From SZUA-430 sp040381215 (GTDB lineage Bacteria; Pseudomonadota; Alphaproteobacteria; Micropepsales; Micropepsaceae): a stretch of DNA of 64,000 nt. The stretch is taken from assembly GCA_040381215.1 (NCBI GenBank), contig JBEIHO010000008.1:7865-71864 (forward strand). Reading direction: 5' to 3'. Position 1 is the first letter of the stretch; each line of letters begins with the position of its first letter. Under the pieces are notes generated by a model. It made no database searches, had not been told where the DNA came from, and saw nothing but the letters and a program-made list of their open reading frames with translations. Position numbers and translations under genes: made by a program. Shown here in pieces: positions 44,024-52,870 of the stretch.

Positions 44024-44716
44024 TCAGAAGTGAAGCTTGAGGGGCAGGCGGCGCTCCCGGGCCAGGCGACACATGCGGTAAAAGACCGAGAAGCCGAAGC
44101 GCGCCTGTGTGTCGAAGTCGCTGCCTTCCTTCAATTCGATATCGTTCCAGCCGAGGATCTGGTCTGGCGATGCATTCCAGTTTCCTTCGTTCAAGGTCAG
44201 AAGTGTTGACCAGAGCAACTCTATCGAGCCTGCGCGGATCGGCTGGCCGGCGGGATCCTTCATGCCGATGCCGAACTGGAAGGTGCAGGGCATCCAGAGG
44301 CTGCAGTTCATCAGTTCCCAGACGGGGTTGCGGTTCTTGTCCTGGCGCAGGAGTTCCATTGCCGGATCCTTGCCCCAGTCCTTGCTGAAAGAAGGCGGGC
44401 GGGGCGTGTATCCTGTCACCGAATAGGCTGCCAGCAACATGGCGCCGCCAAACCCGTCAAAGCCGAGGTTCGCGACTTCCCAGTCCTCCTGCATGCCCTC
44501 GCGCCATGTCAGCGGTTCCGGCAAGTGGTCCTTGAGCTTCAGGGAGGCTTCGTCGAGCCAGCCGGCAATTATGCCCTGCAATTCGACCGGGTCGTTCACG
44601 CGTCCGGGGTTGCTCGGCCCGGAGAAGGGCGAGGGATGGCCGCTGCGCGTATGGCCGTTCTGCCACTGCTCCGAGTAGTAGCGTGTCAGCGTGCCGAGAT
44701 AGAGTTCGATCAACAT
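44024..44716 (-). CDS. Unknown protein coupled to 5-oxoprolinase
   Basis: A 230-residue soluble protein, Trp-rich, with a start MLIELYLGTLTRYYSEQWQN and motifs WREGMQEDWEVANLGFDGFG, WELMNCSLWMPCTFQFGIGMKDP and LLWSTLLTLNEGNW. It has no signal peptide or membrane span. I do not recognise the family. It begins 2 bases after the stop of the 5-oxoprolinase gene, which implies co-translation. Its C-terminus ends ...ARERRLPLKLHF. The longer upstream frame lies within oplA and was discarded. Confidence 0.7.
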   Translation of the reverse strand: MLIELYLGTLTRYYSEQWQNGHTRSGHPSPFSGPSNPGRVNDPVELQGIIAGWLDEASLKLKDHLPEPLTWREGMQEDWEVANLGFDGFGGAMLLAAYSVTGYTPRPPSFSKDWGKDPAMELLRQDKNRNPVWELMNCSLWMPCTFQFGIGMKDPAGQPIRAGSIELLWSTLLTLNEGNWNASPDQILGWNDIELKEGSDFDTQARFGFSVFYRMCRLARERRLPLKLHF

Positions 44717-44718
44717 CA

Positions 44719-47700
44719 CTAGCCCTGTGAAACGGTCTTGCGGCCGAAACCGCCGCCGCCAGGCGTCTCGATCATGAAGGCGTCTCCCGGCGAGACGCGG
44801 ACCATAGCGCATCCCCCGAGTACTTCAACCTGTCCATTGGCGCGCCGGACATGGTTGACGCCGGGGCTTCCTGGTTCGCCCCCTGCAAGCCCGAAAGGCA
44901 ATGTCCGTCGCCGCGTCGAGAGGATGCCTGCGTCCATGGCCTGTCTGAATTCGACCTCGCGGATGACGCCGTCACCTCCATCGTGCAACCCCTTGCCGCC
45001 CGATCCCTTGCGTATTGCGAAGCGCTTGAGAATGACGGGATAGCGCAACTCGAGCACTTCCGGATCGGTCAGCCGGGAGTTGGTCATGTGGGTGTGGATG
45101 GCGCTGGCTCCTGCAAAGCCGGGGCCCGCGCCGGCACCGCCGCAAATCGTCTCGTAGTACTGGTGATCGGCGTTGCCGAAGGTGAAGTTGTTCATGGTTC
45201 CCTGAGAGGCGGCGAGAACCCCGAGTGCGCCAAACAGCGTGTCGGTGATCGCCTGGCTTGTCTCCACGTTTCCTGCAACGACAGCTGCCGGATAGCGCGG
45301 GTTCAGCATCGATCCTTCGGGCGCGATGATCGTGAGCGGACGCATGCAGCCTGCGTTCAACGGGATGTCGGTGTCGATCAGGCAGCGAAACACATACAGC
45401 ACGGCCGCGTTGGTAACGGCCCGTGGTGCGTTGAAGTTGTTTTCGCGCTGGGGGCTGGTGCCGGAAAAGTCGACGATGGCGCTGCGCCGGCTGCGATCGA
45501 TCGTGACGCTGACGCGGATCGTTGCCCCGTCATCCATCTCGTGCGTGAAGCTGCCGTCGCTCAGGGTCAGGATGGCGCGACGTACCTGCTCTTCGGCATT
45601 GTCCTGGACAAAACCCATGTAGGCCCTGACGGCCTCATGTCCTTTTTCGAGGCAAAGCCGCCGGAGTTCCTGTGCGCCTGTCATGCAGGCCGCCAGCTGG
45701 GCCTTGAGGTCTGCAATGTTCTGCGCGGGATTGCGCGCGGGCAAGCGTGAGGCGGTGAGCATGCTGCGGACGTGCTCTTCGTCAAAGTGCCCGCCTGACA
45801 TGATGCGTTCACCGCTGAACAGGATGCCTTCCTCCTCGACGCTGGTCGAATTCGGCGGCATGGATCCCGGCGTGATCCCGCCGATGTCGGCGTGATGACC
45901 GCGTGCGGCAACAAAAAATGCGGGAACCGATTGTCCATCCAGGACAACGGGCATGACCACCGTGATGTCGGGCAGGTGCGTGCCGCCGGCGTAAGGCGCG
46001 TTGACGGCAAAGGCATCACCGGCGGCGATGGCCGTTCCATGGCGCTCGAGAATGGCGCGCACGCTTTCGCCCATCGATCCGAGATGGACCGGCATGTGCG
46101 GTGCATTGGCAACGAGGTTCCCCTCCGGATCGAACAGGGCGCAAGAGAAATCCAGCCGTTCCTTGATGTTCACCGACGACGCCGTCTTCTCGAGTGTGGT
46201 TCCCATCTGCTCGGCGATGGACATGAAGAGGGCGTTGTAGATCTCGAGCTTCACGGGATCGGCAGCGGCGGTGTCATCTCGTGCGTGGTGGCGGGCATCG
46301 GTCGCCGTGAGAACGAGATTGCCGTCGGCTCGATATTCGACGTCCCAGCCGGGATCGATGACGATGGTCGAGTTTGGCTCCATGACCAGGGCTGGGCCCT
46401 TTATCCTGTCACCGGGTCTGAGGCTGTCACGGTCGTAGAGCGGTGCCGGATGGCGGGTTCCCTTCACGAACAGGCTCACTGTTTCGCTGTGCTGCGGCCC
46501 ACCCGATGATCGATCCGCGGACGGCGGCTCCAACGGGGGTGGCGTGGAGGAGCCCCGGGCTTCCACGGCGATGGCTTCCACGATCAATGTGCGGGCGGCA
46601 TCCCAGAAGCCGAACCTTGCCTCGTGCGCGGCCTGGAAACGCTCGCGCATCTGGTCGTGCGAGCCATAGGGGATCGCCAGGGTCGTGTCGGTGCCCATAT
46701 AACGGATATGTGGGGTGGTGGAGACAGCCACCCGATCGAAGCGACCCTGGTTCGTCACTTCCTGGCGGCAAGCTTCGGCCATCGCTTCGATGTCGGCTGC
46801 CAATGCTTCGCCCATCGACGGCGCGAGGGGGGCCTCGACAGCCTTCTCGCGTCGCGCTTCCACCTGGGCGAGGCCCATGCCAAAGGCAGAGAGAATGCCG
46901 GCGAAGGGGTGGATCATGATCGTCTTCATGTCCAGTGCGCCTGCGACACGGCATGCCAATTGCGCGCCAGCGCCGCCGAAGCACTGCAAGGTGTAGAGGC
47001 TGGCGTCGGCACCCTCGGCGATCGAGATCTTCTTGATGGCCTCGGCCATGTTGGCGACGGCGATCTCGAGAAAGCCGTCGGCTGCTTCTTCCGGTGACTT
47101 TCCCAGTTCGCGGGCGAGGCGCTCAAATCGCTCGCTGACGACTTCGGCATCCAGCGGAAGGTTCGCCTGTGGGCCGAAGACGTGGGGGAAGTGACGCGGC
47201 TGGATCCGGCCAACCATGATGTTGGCGTCCGTCACTGTGAGGGGGCCTCCCCGGCGATAGCTTGCGGGCCCCGGGTTGGCGCCCGCGCTCTCGGGGCCAA
47301 CACGCAGGCGTGCGGCTTCGCTGAACAGGATGGAGCCGCCGCCTGCAGCGACCGTGTGCACGGCAAGCATCGGTGCGCGGATCCGCATGCCGCAGATTTC
47401 AGTCTCGAAGGTCCTGTTGTAGGCGCCGTCAAAACGCGACACGTCGGTTGACGTTCCTCCCATGTCGAACCCGATGACGCGCTCGAATCCCGCCTGTCGG
47501 GCGGTCTCGGCCATGCCGATCACGCCTCCGGCAGGCCCGGAGAGCAGGGCGTCCTTGCCGGAGAAATGGGCGGATGTGGCGACAGAGCCGGACGAGCGCA
47601 TGAAACGCAGCCTCTCGCGGGTGATGGTGTCACCGAGGGGGCCTGACACCTGGTTCACATATTTTGCGAGAACCGGTGACAGATAGGCGTCGGCAAGCGT

Positions 47701-48330
47701 GGTTTGACCCCGGCTGACGAATTTCAAAAGCGGACTTATCTCGTGGCTTGCCGAGACCTGCCTGAAGCCGATGGCTCGCGCCAGGGCTGCGAGTTCCTTC
47801 TCGTGTGCGGGATGGCGCCAGGCGTGCATGAGGACGATGGCGCAGGACGTGAAGCCGGCCTCGAGGGCCTGGTGCAGCGCGGCTTCGGCGGCGTGGATGT
47901 CGAGCGGCGTTAGGACTTTGCCTTCGGTATCCATCCGTCCGTCCACCTCGATCACGTGGTCGTACAAGGGGGCGGGCCGCACGATGCGCCTGACGAACAG
48001 CCTTGGCCTGTGCTGGTAGCCAATCTCCAGCTGGTCTGCGAGGCCTCGGTTCGTGACCAGAACGGTCCGTGCGCCCTTGCGCTCGAGCAGGGCATTGGTG
48101 GCGACGGTGGTGCCCATGTGGATCGAGGCAATATGCGCGGGAACCAAAGGATCGCCTTGCCCGATGCCCATGACCCGCCGTATTCCTTCGATCGCAGCGT
48201 CGGCATAGTGTTCAGGGTTTTCCGAAAGCAGCTTCTGGGTGAGCGGCTTGCGGTCCGGACCAATGGCGACGATGTCGGTGAATGTGCCGCCGCGGTCAAT
48301 CCAGATGTGCCAGCCTTGTGTGTCGGTCAT
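44719..48330 (-). CDS. 5-oxoprolinase/hydantoinase (HyuA-HyuB fusion)
   Basis: A 1203-residue protein with the two halves fused. The HyuA half (about 1-690) starts WHIWIDRGGTFTDIVAIGPD, has the ATP-type GFDMGGTSTDVSRFDG and AVHTVAAGGGSI blocks. The HyuB half (about 700-1203) shows GVMPPNSTS-like PGSMPPNSTSVEEEG, GHHADIGGITPGS and the C-terminal TPGGGGFG. It matches eukaryote-like OPLAH, an ATP-dependent enzyme opening 5-oxoproline to glutamate; hydantoin or related lactams are alternative substrates. The following 230-residue gene begins 2 bases on. Confidence 0.92.
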   Translation of the reverse strand: MTDTQGWHIWIDRGGTFTDIVAIGPDRKPLTQKLLSENPEHYADAAIEGIRRVMGIGQGDPLVPAHIASIHMGTTVATNALLERKGARTVLVTNRGLADQLEIGYQHRPRLFVRRIVRPAPLYDHVIEVDGRMDTEGKVLTPLDIHAAEAALHQALEAGFTSCAIVLMHAWRHPAHEKELAALARAIGFRQVSASHEISPLLKFVSRGQTTLADAYLSPVLAKYVNQVSGPLGDTITRERLRFMRSSGSVATSAHFSGKDALLSGPAGGVIGMAETARQAGFERVIGFDMGGTSTDVSRFDGAYNRTFETEICGMRIRAPMLAVHTVAAGGGSILFSEAARLRVGPESAGANPGPASYRRGGPLTVTDANIMVGRIQPRHFPHVFGPQANLPLDAEVVSERFERLARELGKSPEEAADGFLEIAVANMAEAIKKISIAEGADASLYTLQCFGGAGAQLACRVAGALDMKTIMIHPFAGILSAFGMGLAQVEARREKAVEAPLAPSMGEALAADIEAMAEACRQEVTNQGRFDRVAVSTTPHIRYMGTDTTLAIPYGSHDQMRERFQAAHEARFGFWDAARTLIVEAIAVEARGSSTPPPLEPPSADRSSGGPQHSETVSLFVKGTRHPAPLYDRDSLRPGDRIKGPALVMEPNSTIVIDPGWDVEYRADGNLVLTATDARHHARDDTAAADPVKLEIYNALFMSIAEQMGTTLEKTASSVNIKERLDFSCALFDPEGNLVANAPHMPVHLGSMGESVRAILERHGTAIAAGDAFAVNAPYAGGTHLPDITVVMPVVLDGQSVPAFFVAARGHHADIGGITPGSMPPNSTSVEEEGILFSGERIMSGGHFDEEHVRSMLTASRLPARNPAQNIADLKAQLAACMTGAQELRRLCLEKGHEAVRAYMGFVQDNAEEQVRRAILTLSDGSFTHEMDDGATIRVSVTIDRSRRSAIVDFSGTSPQRENNFNAPRAVTNAAVLYVFRCLIDTDIPLNAGCMRPLTIIAPEGSMLNPRYPAAVVAGNVETSQAITDTLFGALGVLAASQGTMNNFTFGNADHQYYETICGGAGAGPGFAGASAIHTHMTNSRLTDPEVLELRYPVILKRFAIRKGSGGKGLHDGGDGVIREVEFRQAMDAGILSTRRRTLPFGLAGGEPGSPGVNHVRRANGQVEVLGGCAMVRVSPGDAFMIETPGGGGFGRKTVSQG

Positions 48331-48381
48331 CGCGTTGTCCAGGTCGCTTCGCTGGTTGGGTCAGGTCAGGACGGAGCATAT

Positions 48382-49161
48382 ATGTCGATCTGGGGCAAGA
48401 TTGCCGGGGCTGCGGCGGGGCTGATCCTCACGGGCGGGCCGCTCGGGGCGCTGCTGGGGGCGATCGCCGGCCATATCCTTGTGGGCCGCAGCGGATCCAG
48501 GGCCAAGAAGGCCAACGACAGCGAGCGTGTCGAGGTGGGGCGGGGTGATGCCGATAGCGGCCGTCAGCGCGACGAGATTGCATTCACGATTGGCGTGATC
48601 GCTCTTGCGGCCAAGCTTGCCAAGGCCGATGGCACGGTGTCGCGCGATGAAGTCGACGTGTTCAAGCGCGTGTTTCCTGTCCCGCGCGAAGAGGAAGCCA
48701 ATGTCGGGCAATTGTTCAACCTGGCCAAGACGGATGTCGCCGGGTTCGATGACTATGCGCGCCAGCTGGCGTCGCTGTTCCGGGGGCGACCGGCGGTCCT
48801 CGAAGACCTGCTGGACAGTCTTTTCCTGATTGCCAAGGCGGATGACAACCTGCATCCAGGGGAACTCGAGTTCCTCAAGCACGTGGCCGACATCTTCGGT
48901 TTCTCGCGCACGCAGTTCGAGCGCATCCGTGCGTCGCATTTCGGGCCCGATCGCGAGGATCCCCATGTCATCCTGGGGGTGACCCGCGCGGCGAGCGATG
49001 CGGAGGTCAAGCGGGCCTATCACCTCCTGATGAAGGAGAACCATCCTGACAGCCTGATCGCGCGCGGTGTGCCGGCGGAATTCGTGCGGCTTGCGACGGA
49101 AAAGGTTGCTGCGATCAATGGCGCCTACGAGATCATCAAGAAAGAGCGGGGGCTTGGCTGA
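48382..49161 (+). CDS. DjlA-like protein: TerB domain plus C-terminal J domain
   Basis: A 259-residue protein. A short N-terminal hydrophobic segment (AAAGLILTGGPLGALLGAIAGHILVG, 9-34) anchors it. Residues about 65-175 are TerB-like (IGVIALAAKLAKADGTVSRDEVDVF). Residues about 195-259 form a J domain with the HPD motif (NHPDSLI) in YHLLMKENHPDS, so it should stimulate a DnaK. The start at 48382 has GGAG 6-7 bases upstream. Its stop overlaps the thioesterase start by one base. Confidence 0.9.
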   Translation: MSIWGKIAGAAAGLILTGGPLGALLGAIAGHILVGRSGSRAKKANDSERVEVGRGDADSGRQRDEIAFTIGVIALAAKLAKADGTVSRDEVDVFKRVFPVPREEEANVGQLFNLAKTDVAGFDDYARQLASLFRGRPAVLEDLLDSLFLIAKADDNLHPGELEFLKHVADIFGFSRTQFERIRASHFGPDREDPHVILGVTRAASDAEVKRAYHLLMKENHPDSLIARGVPAEFVRLATEKVAAINGAYEIIKKERGLG

Positions 49162-49553
49162 TGGCGCCGGAAGAGATCGAGTCGCCGGCGGCGCAGAGCC
49201 TCGGCAAGAAGGTGATCGCGACGGATCCGGCGCGCGGCTACATCAAGGCGTCCTATTATGCGGGCGAGAATTTCGTCAATCGCGGCGGGCGGATCTTTGG
49301 CGGTTATCTTTGCGCCATGCTGGATTCCCTGTGCGGGCATGCCACGCGGTTGACCCATGAGGGGCCTGACACGCCACAGGTGACGCTGGAGCTCAAGACG
49401 TCGTTCATCGGGCGGGCGGATGTCGGCACCTATGTTGGCGAGGGGTGGGTTCGGCACCGGGGCAAGTCCATCGCGTTTGCGGAAGCGGAGCTGCGAAACG
49501 AAGCCGGCGATATCGTCGCGCGCGCCAGTGCGACACTGAAGGTGGGGCGTTGA
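49161..49553 (+). CDS. Hotdog-fold thioesterase (PaaI/YbgC-like)
   Basis: A 130-residue protein of PaaI-type length with the pattern NRGGRIFGGYLCAMLDSLCGHA (hotdog catalytic region: Gly-Gly then Asp-Ser/Ala), then VTLELKTSFIGRADVGTY and GRGKSIAFAEAE-like HRGKSIAFAEAEL. It likely hydrolyses an acyl-CoA; the substrate is unknown. It overlaps both neighbours by a single base (TGATG-type junctions), so it is co-translated with the DjlA-like and amidase genes. Confidence 0.85.
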   Translation: MAPEEIESPAAQSLGKKVIATDPARGYIKASYYAGENFVNRGGRIFGGYLCAMLDSLCGHATRLTHEGPDTPQVTLELKTSFIGRADVGTYVGEGWVRHRGKSIAFAEAELRNEAGDIVARASATLKVGR

Positions 49554-50290
49554 TGGTGCGGATCGTTTCCCGTCCGTCGCCGAACTTCAACGAGCGCGTT
49601 GGTGATGGTGTGCCCGATATCCTGCTGATGCACTACACCGGCATGCAGACGGGCGAGGCTGCCATGGCGCGCCTGACGGACCCTGCCGCGCGGGTGAGCG
49701 CGCACTACACTGTCGAGGAGGACGGCACGGTCCATGCGCATGTCGCTGAAGAGATGCGGGCCTGGCATGCGGGGGTGTCGAGCTGGCGGGGGCATGCTGA
49801 CATCAATTCGCGCGCCATCGGCATCGAGATCGTCAATCCCGGGCACGAGTTCGGCTATCGCGTGTTCCCGGAGGCGCAGATCGAGGCTGTGATCGCGCTC
49901 AGCCAGGGCATTCTCTCGCGTCATCGCATTGCGGCGCGCAATGTGATCGGGCACTCGGATGTGGCGCCTGCGCGCAAGGAGGATCCGGGGGAATTGTTTC
50001 CCTGGGCACGGCTGGCGCGCGAGGGTGTCGGGCTCTGGCCCGCAACGGGCTCGTTTTCCGGGCCTGGCCTGTTGCCGGGATCGTCGGGGGCTGCGGTGTC
50101 GGCGCTACAGCGTGATCTTGCCCGCTTCGGCTATGGCGTTGACGTGTCGGGCTTGTTCGATGAGGCTACGCGTCTGGTGGTGGTTGCCTTCCAGCGGCAC
50201 TTCCGGCCTCGTCTCCTGGACGGCGTTGCCGATGGCGAGACGCGGGCTGTGCTTGCTGCGCTGATCGAAAGCCTTGACGCGCGGTCCTGA
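49553..50290 (+). CDS. N-acetylmuramoyl-L-alanine amidase (AmpD/AmiD type) with peptidoglycan-binding domain
   Basis: A 245-residue amidase_2 enzyme. Zinc ligand pattern: His in LLMHYTGM (27), His in VIGHSDVAPARKEDPG (about 141) with the following Asp (DPG). Other blocks are VSAHYTVEEDGTVHAHV and RAIGIEIVNPG. The C-terminal 65 residues are a PG_binding_1 repeat (SSGAAVSALQRDLARFGYGVDVSGLFDEATRLVVVAFQ). No signal peptide is seen, which fits AmpD-type recycling of anhydro-muropeptides in the cytoplasm. It is followed 18 bases later by rnpB. Confidence 0.9.
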   Translation: MVRIVSRPSPNFNERVGDGVPDILLMHYTGMQTGEAAMARLTDPAARVSAHYTVEEDGTVHAHVAEEMRAWHAGVSSWRGHADINSRAIGIEIVNPGHEFGYRVFPEAQIEAVIALSQGILSRHRIAARNVIGHSDVAPARKEDPGELFPWARLAREGVGLWPATGSFSGPGLLPGSSGAAVSALQRDLARFGYGVDVSGLFDEATRLVVVAFQRHFRPRLLDGVADGETRAVLAALIESLDARS

Positions 50291-50308
50291 CCTGACATCT
50301 ATGGACGT

Positions 50309-50673
<365 letters not shown>

Positions 50674-50857
50674 ATTTCATTCTTTGTTCGATTGTCGCTA
50701 CCAGATGTCGGGGGTCCGGTTTGACTTGCCGCGACGTTTGGTAATCCGTTCCGTCTCCATTCTATTTCGGATCGTTTCGTCCATTATTCCGATCATGGCG
50801 GTTTTCCGTGGCTTGAATGCGCTGTAAACCCTTGAAATTCCACGTCAAGGCGTTGAC

Positions 50858-50882
50858 GCCCATGGTTGCCCATGATATCCCA
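50858..50882 (-). promoter_or_regulatory. Candidate MraZ operator: three TGGGN repeats at 10-base period
   Basis: On the minus strand TGGGA, TGGGC and TGGGC are spaced exactly 10 bases apart (50882-50878, 50872-50868, 50862-50858), matching the TGGGN-N5 direct repeats that MraZ binds. Two plus-strand TGGGG units follow at 50894 and 50904, also 10 bases apart. A -35-like TTGACG at 50853-50858 overlaps the repeats. The rest of the 339 bases between rnpB and mraZ shows no gene. Confidence 0.6.
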
Positions 50883-51012
50883 TATCTTGCGTGTGGGGGC
50901 TCTTGGGGCCTGCACTTGGGTTTGATGGCGGCCTTCTTCCGGGTCGCGCGGTGGTTTTGGGGTCTGGCTTGGTCATGTCTGTCCGTTCCGCGCTGATGGC
51001 GAGGGGGTCGCG

Positions 51013-51486
51013 ATGAAATTCGCGCGGCCCTTCCTGTCGACGTTCGTGAACAAGGTGGATGCCAAGGGCCGCGTCTCGGTGCCTGCCCGTTTCAGGGACA
51101 TTCTCGAGGCGCAGGGCGCGCGCATCCTCTATGCCCGCGCTTCGACTTCGGGGCCTGCGGTCGTGGCGGGTGGTCTTGCGTGGATGGAGCAGCTGCATGC
51201 CGAAGTCGCGGCACACGACCCCTCAAGCGTCGAGCATGATGACTTCGCCTATGCCTTGCTTGGCGACACGGTGGAGCTTGGGCTGGATGGCGAGGGCCGG
51301 GTCGGGTTTCCGGAAGAATTGATGCGGCATGCCGGGCTCGAGAGCGCGGCGGCCTTCGTGGGCATGGGATCCTATTTCGAGATCTGGGAGCCGCAGGCGC
51401 TCGAAGCGCGCAAGGCGCAGGCCCGACGCGCAACCGCCGAGCGGCGGGGGCAGCTGCGGCTACCGGCGCGCGAGGGGCTCAAATGA
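51013..51486 (+). CDS. mraZ: Transcriptional regulator MraZ
   Basis: First gene of the dcw cluster, 157 residues. It has the two AbrB-like SpoVT/MraZ motifs: STFVNKVDAKGRVSVPARFRD at 9-29 and DTVELGLDGEGRVGFPEELMRHAG at about 85-107. In E. coli MraZ represses its own operon through TGGGN repeats, of which candidates are seen upstream. The GTG-rich, ATG-started frame has GAGGGGGTCGCG before it. It overlaps rsmH by 4 bases. Confidence 0.95.
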   Translation: MKFARPFLSTFVNKVDAKGRVSVPARFRDILEAQGARILYARASTSGPAVVAGGLAWMEQLHAEVAAHDPSSVEHDDFAYALLGDTVELGLDGEGRVGFPEELMRHAGLESAAAFVGMGSYFEIWEPQALEARKAQARRATAERRGQLRLPAREGLK

Positions 51487-52469
51487 ACGAGACCATTCAC
51501 CTGCCGGTATTGCTGGCCGAAATCGTCGACGGGCTTGCGCCGCGCGACGGGCAGACGATCGTGGACGGTACATTCGGTGGCGGTGGCTATACGCGGGCCA
51601 TCCTGAGAGCAGCGAACTGCAAGGTCATCGGGCTGGACCGCGATCCGGATGCGATCGCGCGTGGTAAAGAAATCGTTAGGGAATTTCCGGGCAGGCTGAC
51701 ACTCGTCAACGGGACGTTCGGTTCCATGCGGGAATTGCTCACGGGCCAGGGTGTGGAGGCGGTCGACGGGATCGTGCTGGACCTTGGTGTGTCCTCCGAC
51801 CAGCTCGAGGTCGCCGAGCGCGGCTTTTCAATCCAGCATGATGGCCCGCTGGACATGCGGATGGGCAATACCGGCATCTCGGCGGCAGGCGTCGTGAACA
51901 GCTACAGCGAGCAGGCGCTGGCCGGCATCATCTATGTCTATGGCGAGGAGCTCAGGGCCAATGCGGTTGCGCGCGCGATCGTGGCGGCGCGCGGCAAGGG
52001 CGAGATCACGCGCACGGGCGAGCTGGCCTCGATCTGCGCGCGGGCGGTGGGGCGGCAGGCCAATGGCCTGCATCCTGCGACGCGCACATTCCAGGCCTTG
52101 CGGATCTACGTGAACGACGAACTTGGCGAGCTGGCGCGCGGACTGAACGCGGCCGAGGCGCTGCTCAAACCGGGTGGACGTCTTGTGATCGTCTCGTTCC
52201 ACTCGCTCGAGGACAGGATGGTCAAGCGCTTCCTGGCAGAGCGCTGTGGTCGCACGTCGCAGGGGTCGCGGCACATGCCGGTTGCCCCGACGGCAACGCT
52301 TCCGTCCTTCGAGGCGTGCGCGCGCAAGGCCGTGACGGCGTCGCGCGAGGAGTTGCAGCGCAATGCGCGCTCGCGCTCGGCCAAGCTCCGGTTTGCCACC
52401 CGAACGGGACAACCGGCGATCCCCTTTGACGCGGTTCGCGCCGGTGTGCTGCCGGAGGTGCGCGCATGA
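51483..52469 (+). CDS. rsmH: 16S rRNA (cytosine1402-N4)-methyltransferase
   Basis: Methylates C1402 in the decoding site of 16S rRNA. The 328-residue protein has the RsmH hallmarks HLPVLLAEIVDGL, GTFGGGGYTRAIL (SAM-binding motif I), GLDRDPDAIARG, LDLGVSSDQLEVAERGFS and the C-terminal LVIVSFHSLEDRMVKRFL. It overlaps mraZ (ATGA) and ftsL (ATGA) by 4 bases each. Confidence 0.96.
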   Translation: MNETIHLPVLLAEIVDGLAPRDGQTIVDGTFGGGGYTRAILRAANCKVIGLDRDPDAIARGKEIVREFPGRLTLVNGTFGSMRELLTGQGVEAVDGIVLDLGVSSDQLEVAERGFSIQHDGPLDMRMGNTGISAAGVVNSYSEQALAGIIYVYGEELRANAVARAIVAARGKGEITRTGELASICARAVGRQANGLHPATRTFQALRIYVNDELGELARGLNAAEALLKPGGRLVIVSFHSLEDRMVKRFLAERCGRTSQGSRHMPVAPTATLPSFEACARKAVTASREELQRNARSRSAKLRFATRTGQPAIPFDAVRAGVLPEVRA

Positions 52470-52870
52470 GGCGGGCGATCGGTTTCCTGGGAACGGTGCT
52501 GCTGATGATGCTCATCTTCGGGCTCTACACCGGCGTCTACGAGGTCAAGCAGCAGGAAAAGATGCTGAAGGAGCTTGATCTCAAGATCGCGCAGGAGGCG
52601 GAGAACATCCGTGTGCTGAAGGCCGACTGGTCCTATTTCAACCAGTCCGAGCGGCTCGAAGCCCTTGTCAGGCAGCGCCTCAAGCTGATGCCTACGTCGC
52701 CGGGCCAGATCGTCATCATGGCCAATCTGCCGGAACGGGGCGATGTGGCTGTGCCTGGCGCCAAGGCTGTGCAGCCGTCGGACTTGCCGTTCCGTGAGTC
52801 TGCGGTCGGCATCGAGGATGTGCCTTCGTCCATTCCCTCGAAGGGACCCACGACGCAGGTGGCGCCATGA
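52466..52870 (+). CDS. ftsL: Cell division protein FtsL
   Basis: A 134-residue bitopic protein: short cytoplasmic start, one membrane span (IGFLGTVLLMMLIFGLYTGVY, 5-25), coiled coil to residue about 60 and the LKADWSYFNQSERLEALV pattern typical of alphaproteobacterial FtsL. The C-terminus is extended and Pro/Ser-rich. With FtsB and FtsQ it activates FtsWI septal synthesis; ftsI and ftsW lie downstream. It overlaps rsmH and ftsI by 4 bases each. Confidence 0.9.
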   Translation: MRRAIGFLGTVLLMMLIFGLYTGVYEVKQQEKMLKELDLKIAQEAENIRVLKADWSYFNQSERLEALVRQRLKLMPTSPGQIVIMANLPERGDVAVPGAKAVQPSDLPFRESAVGIEDVPSSIPSKGPTTQVAP

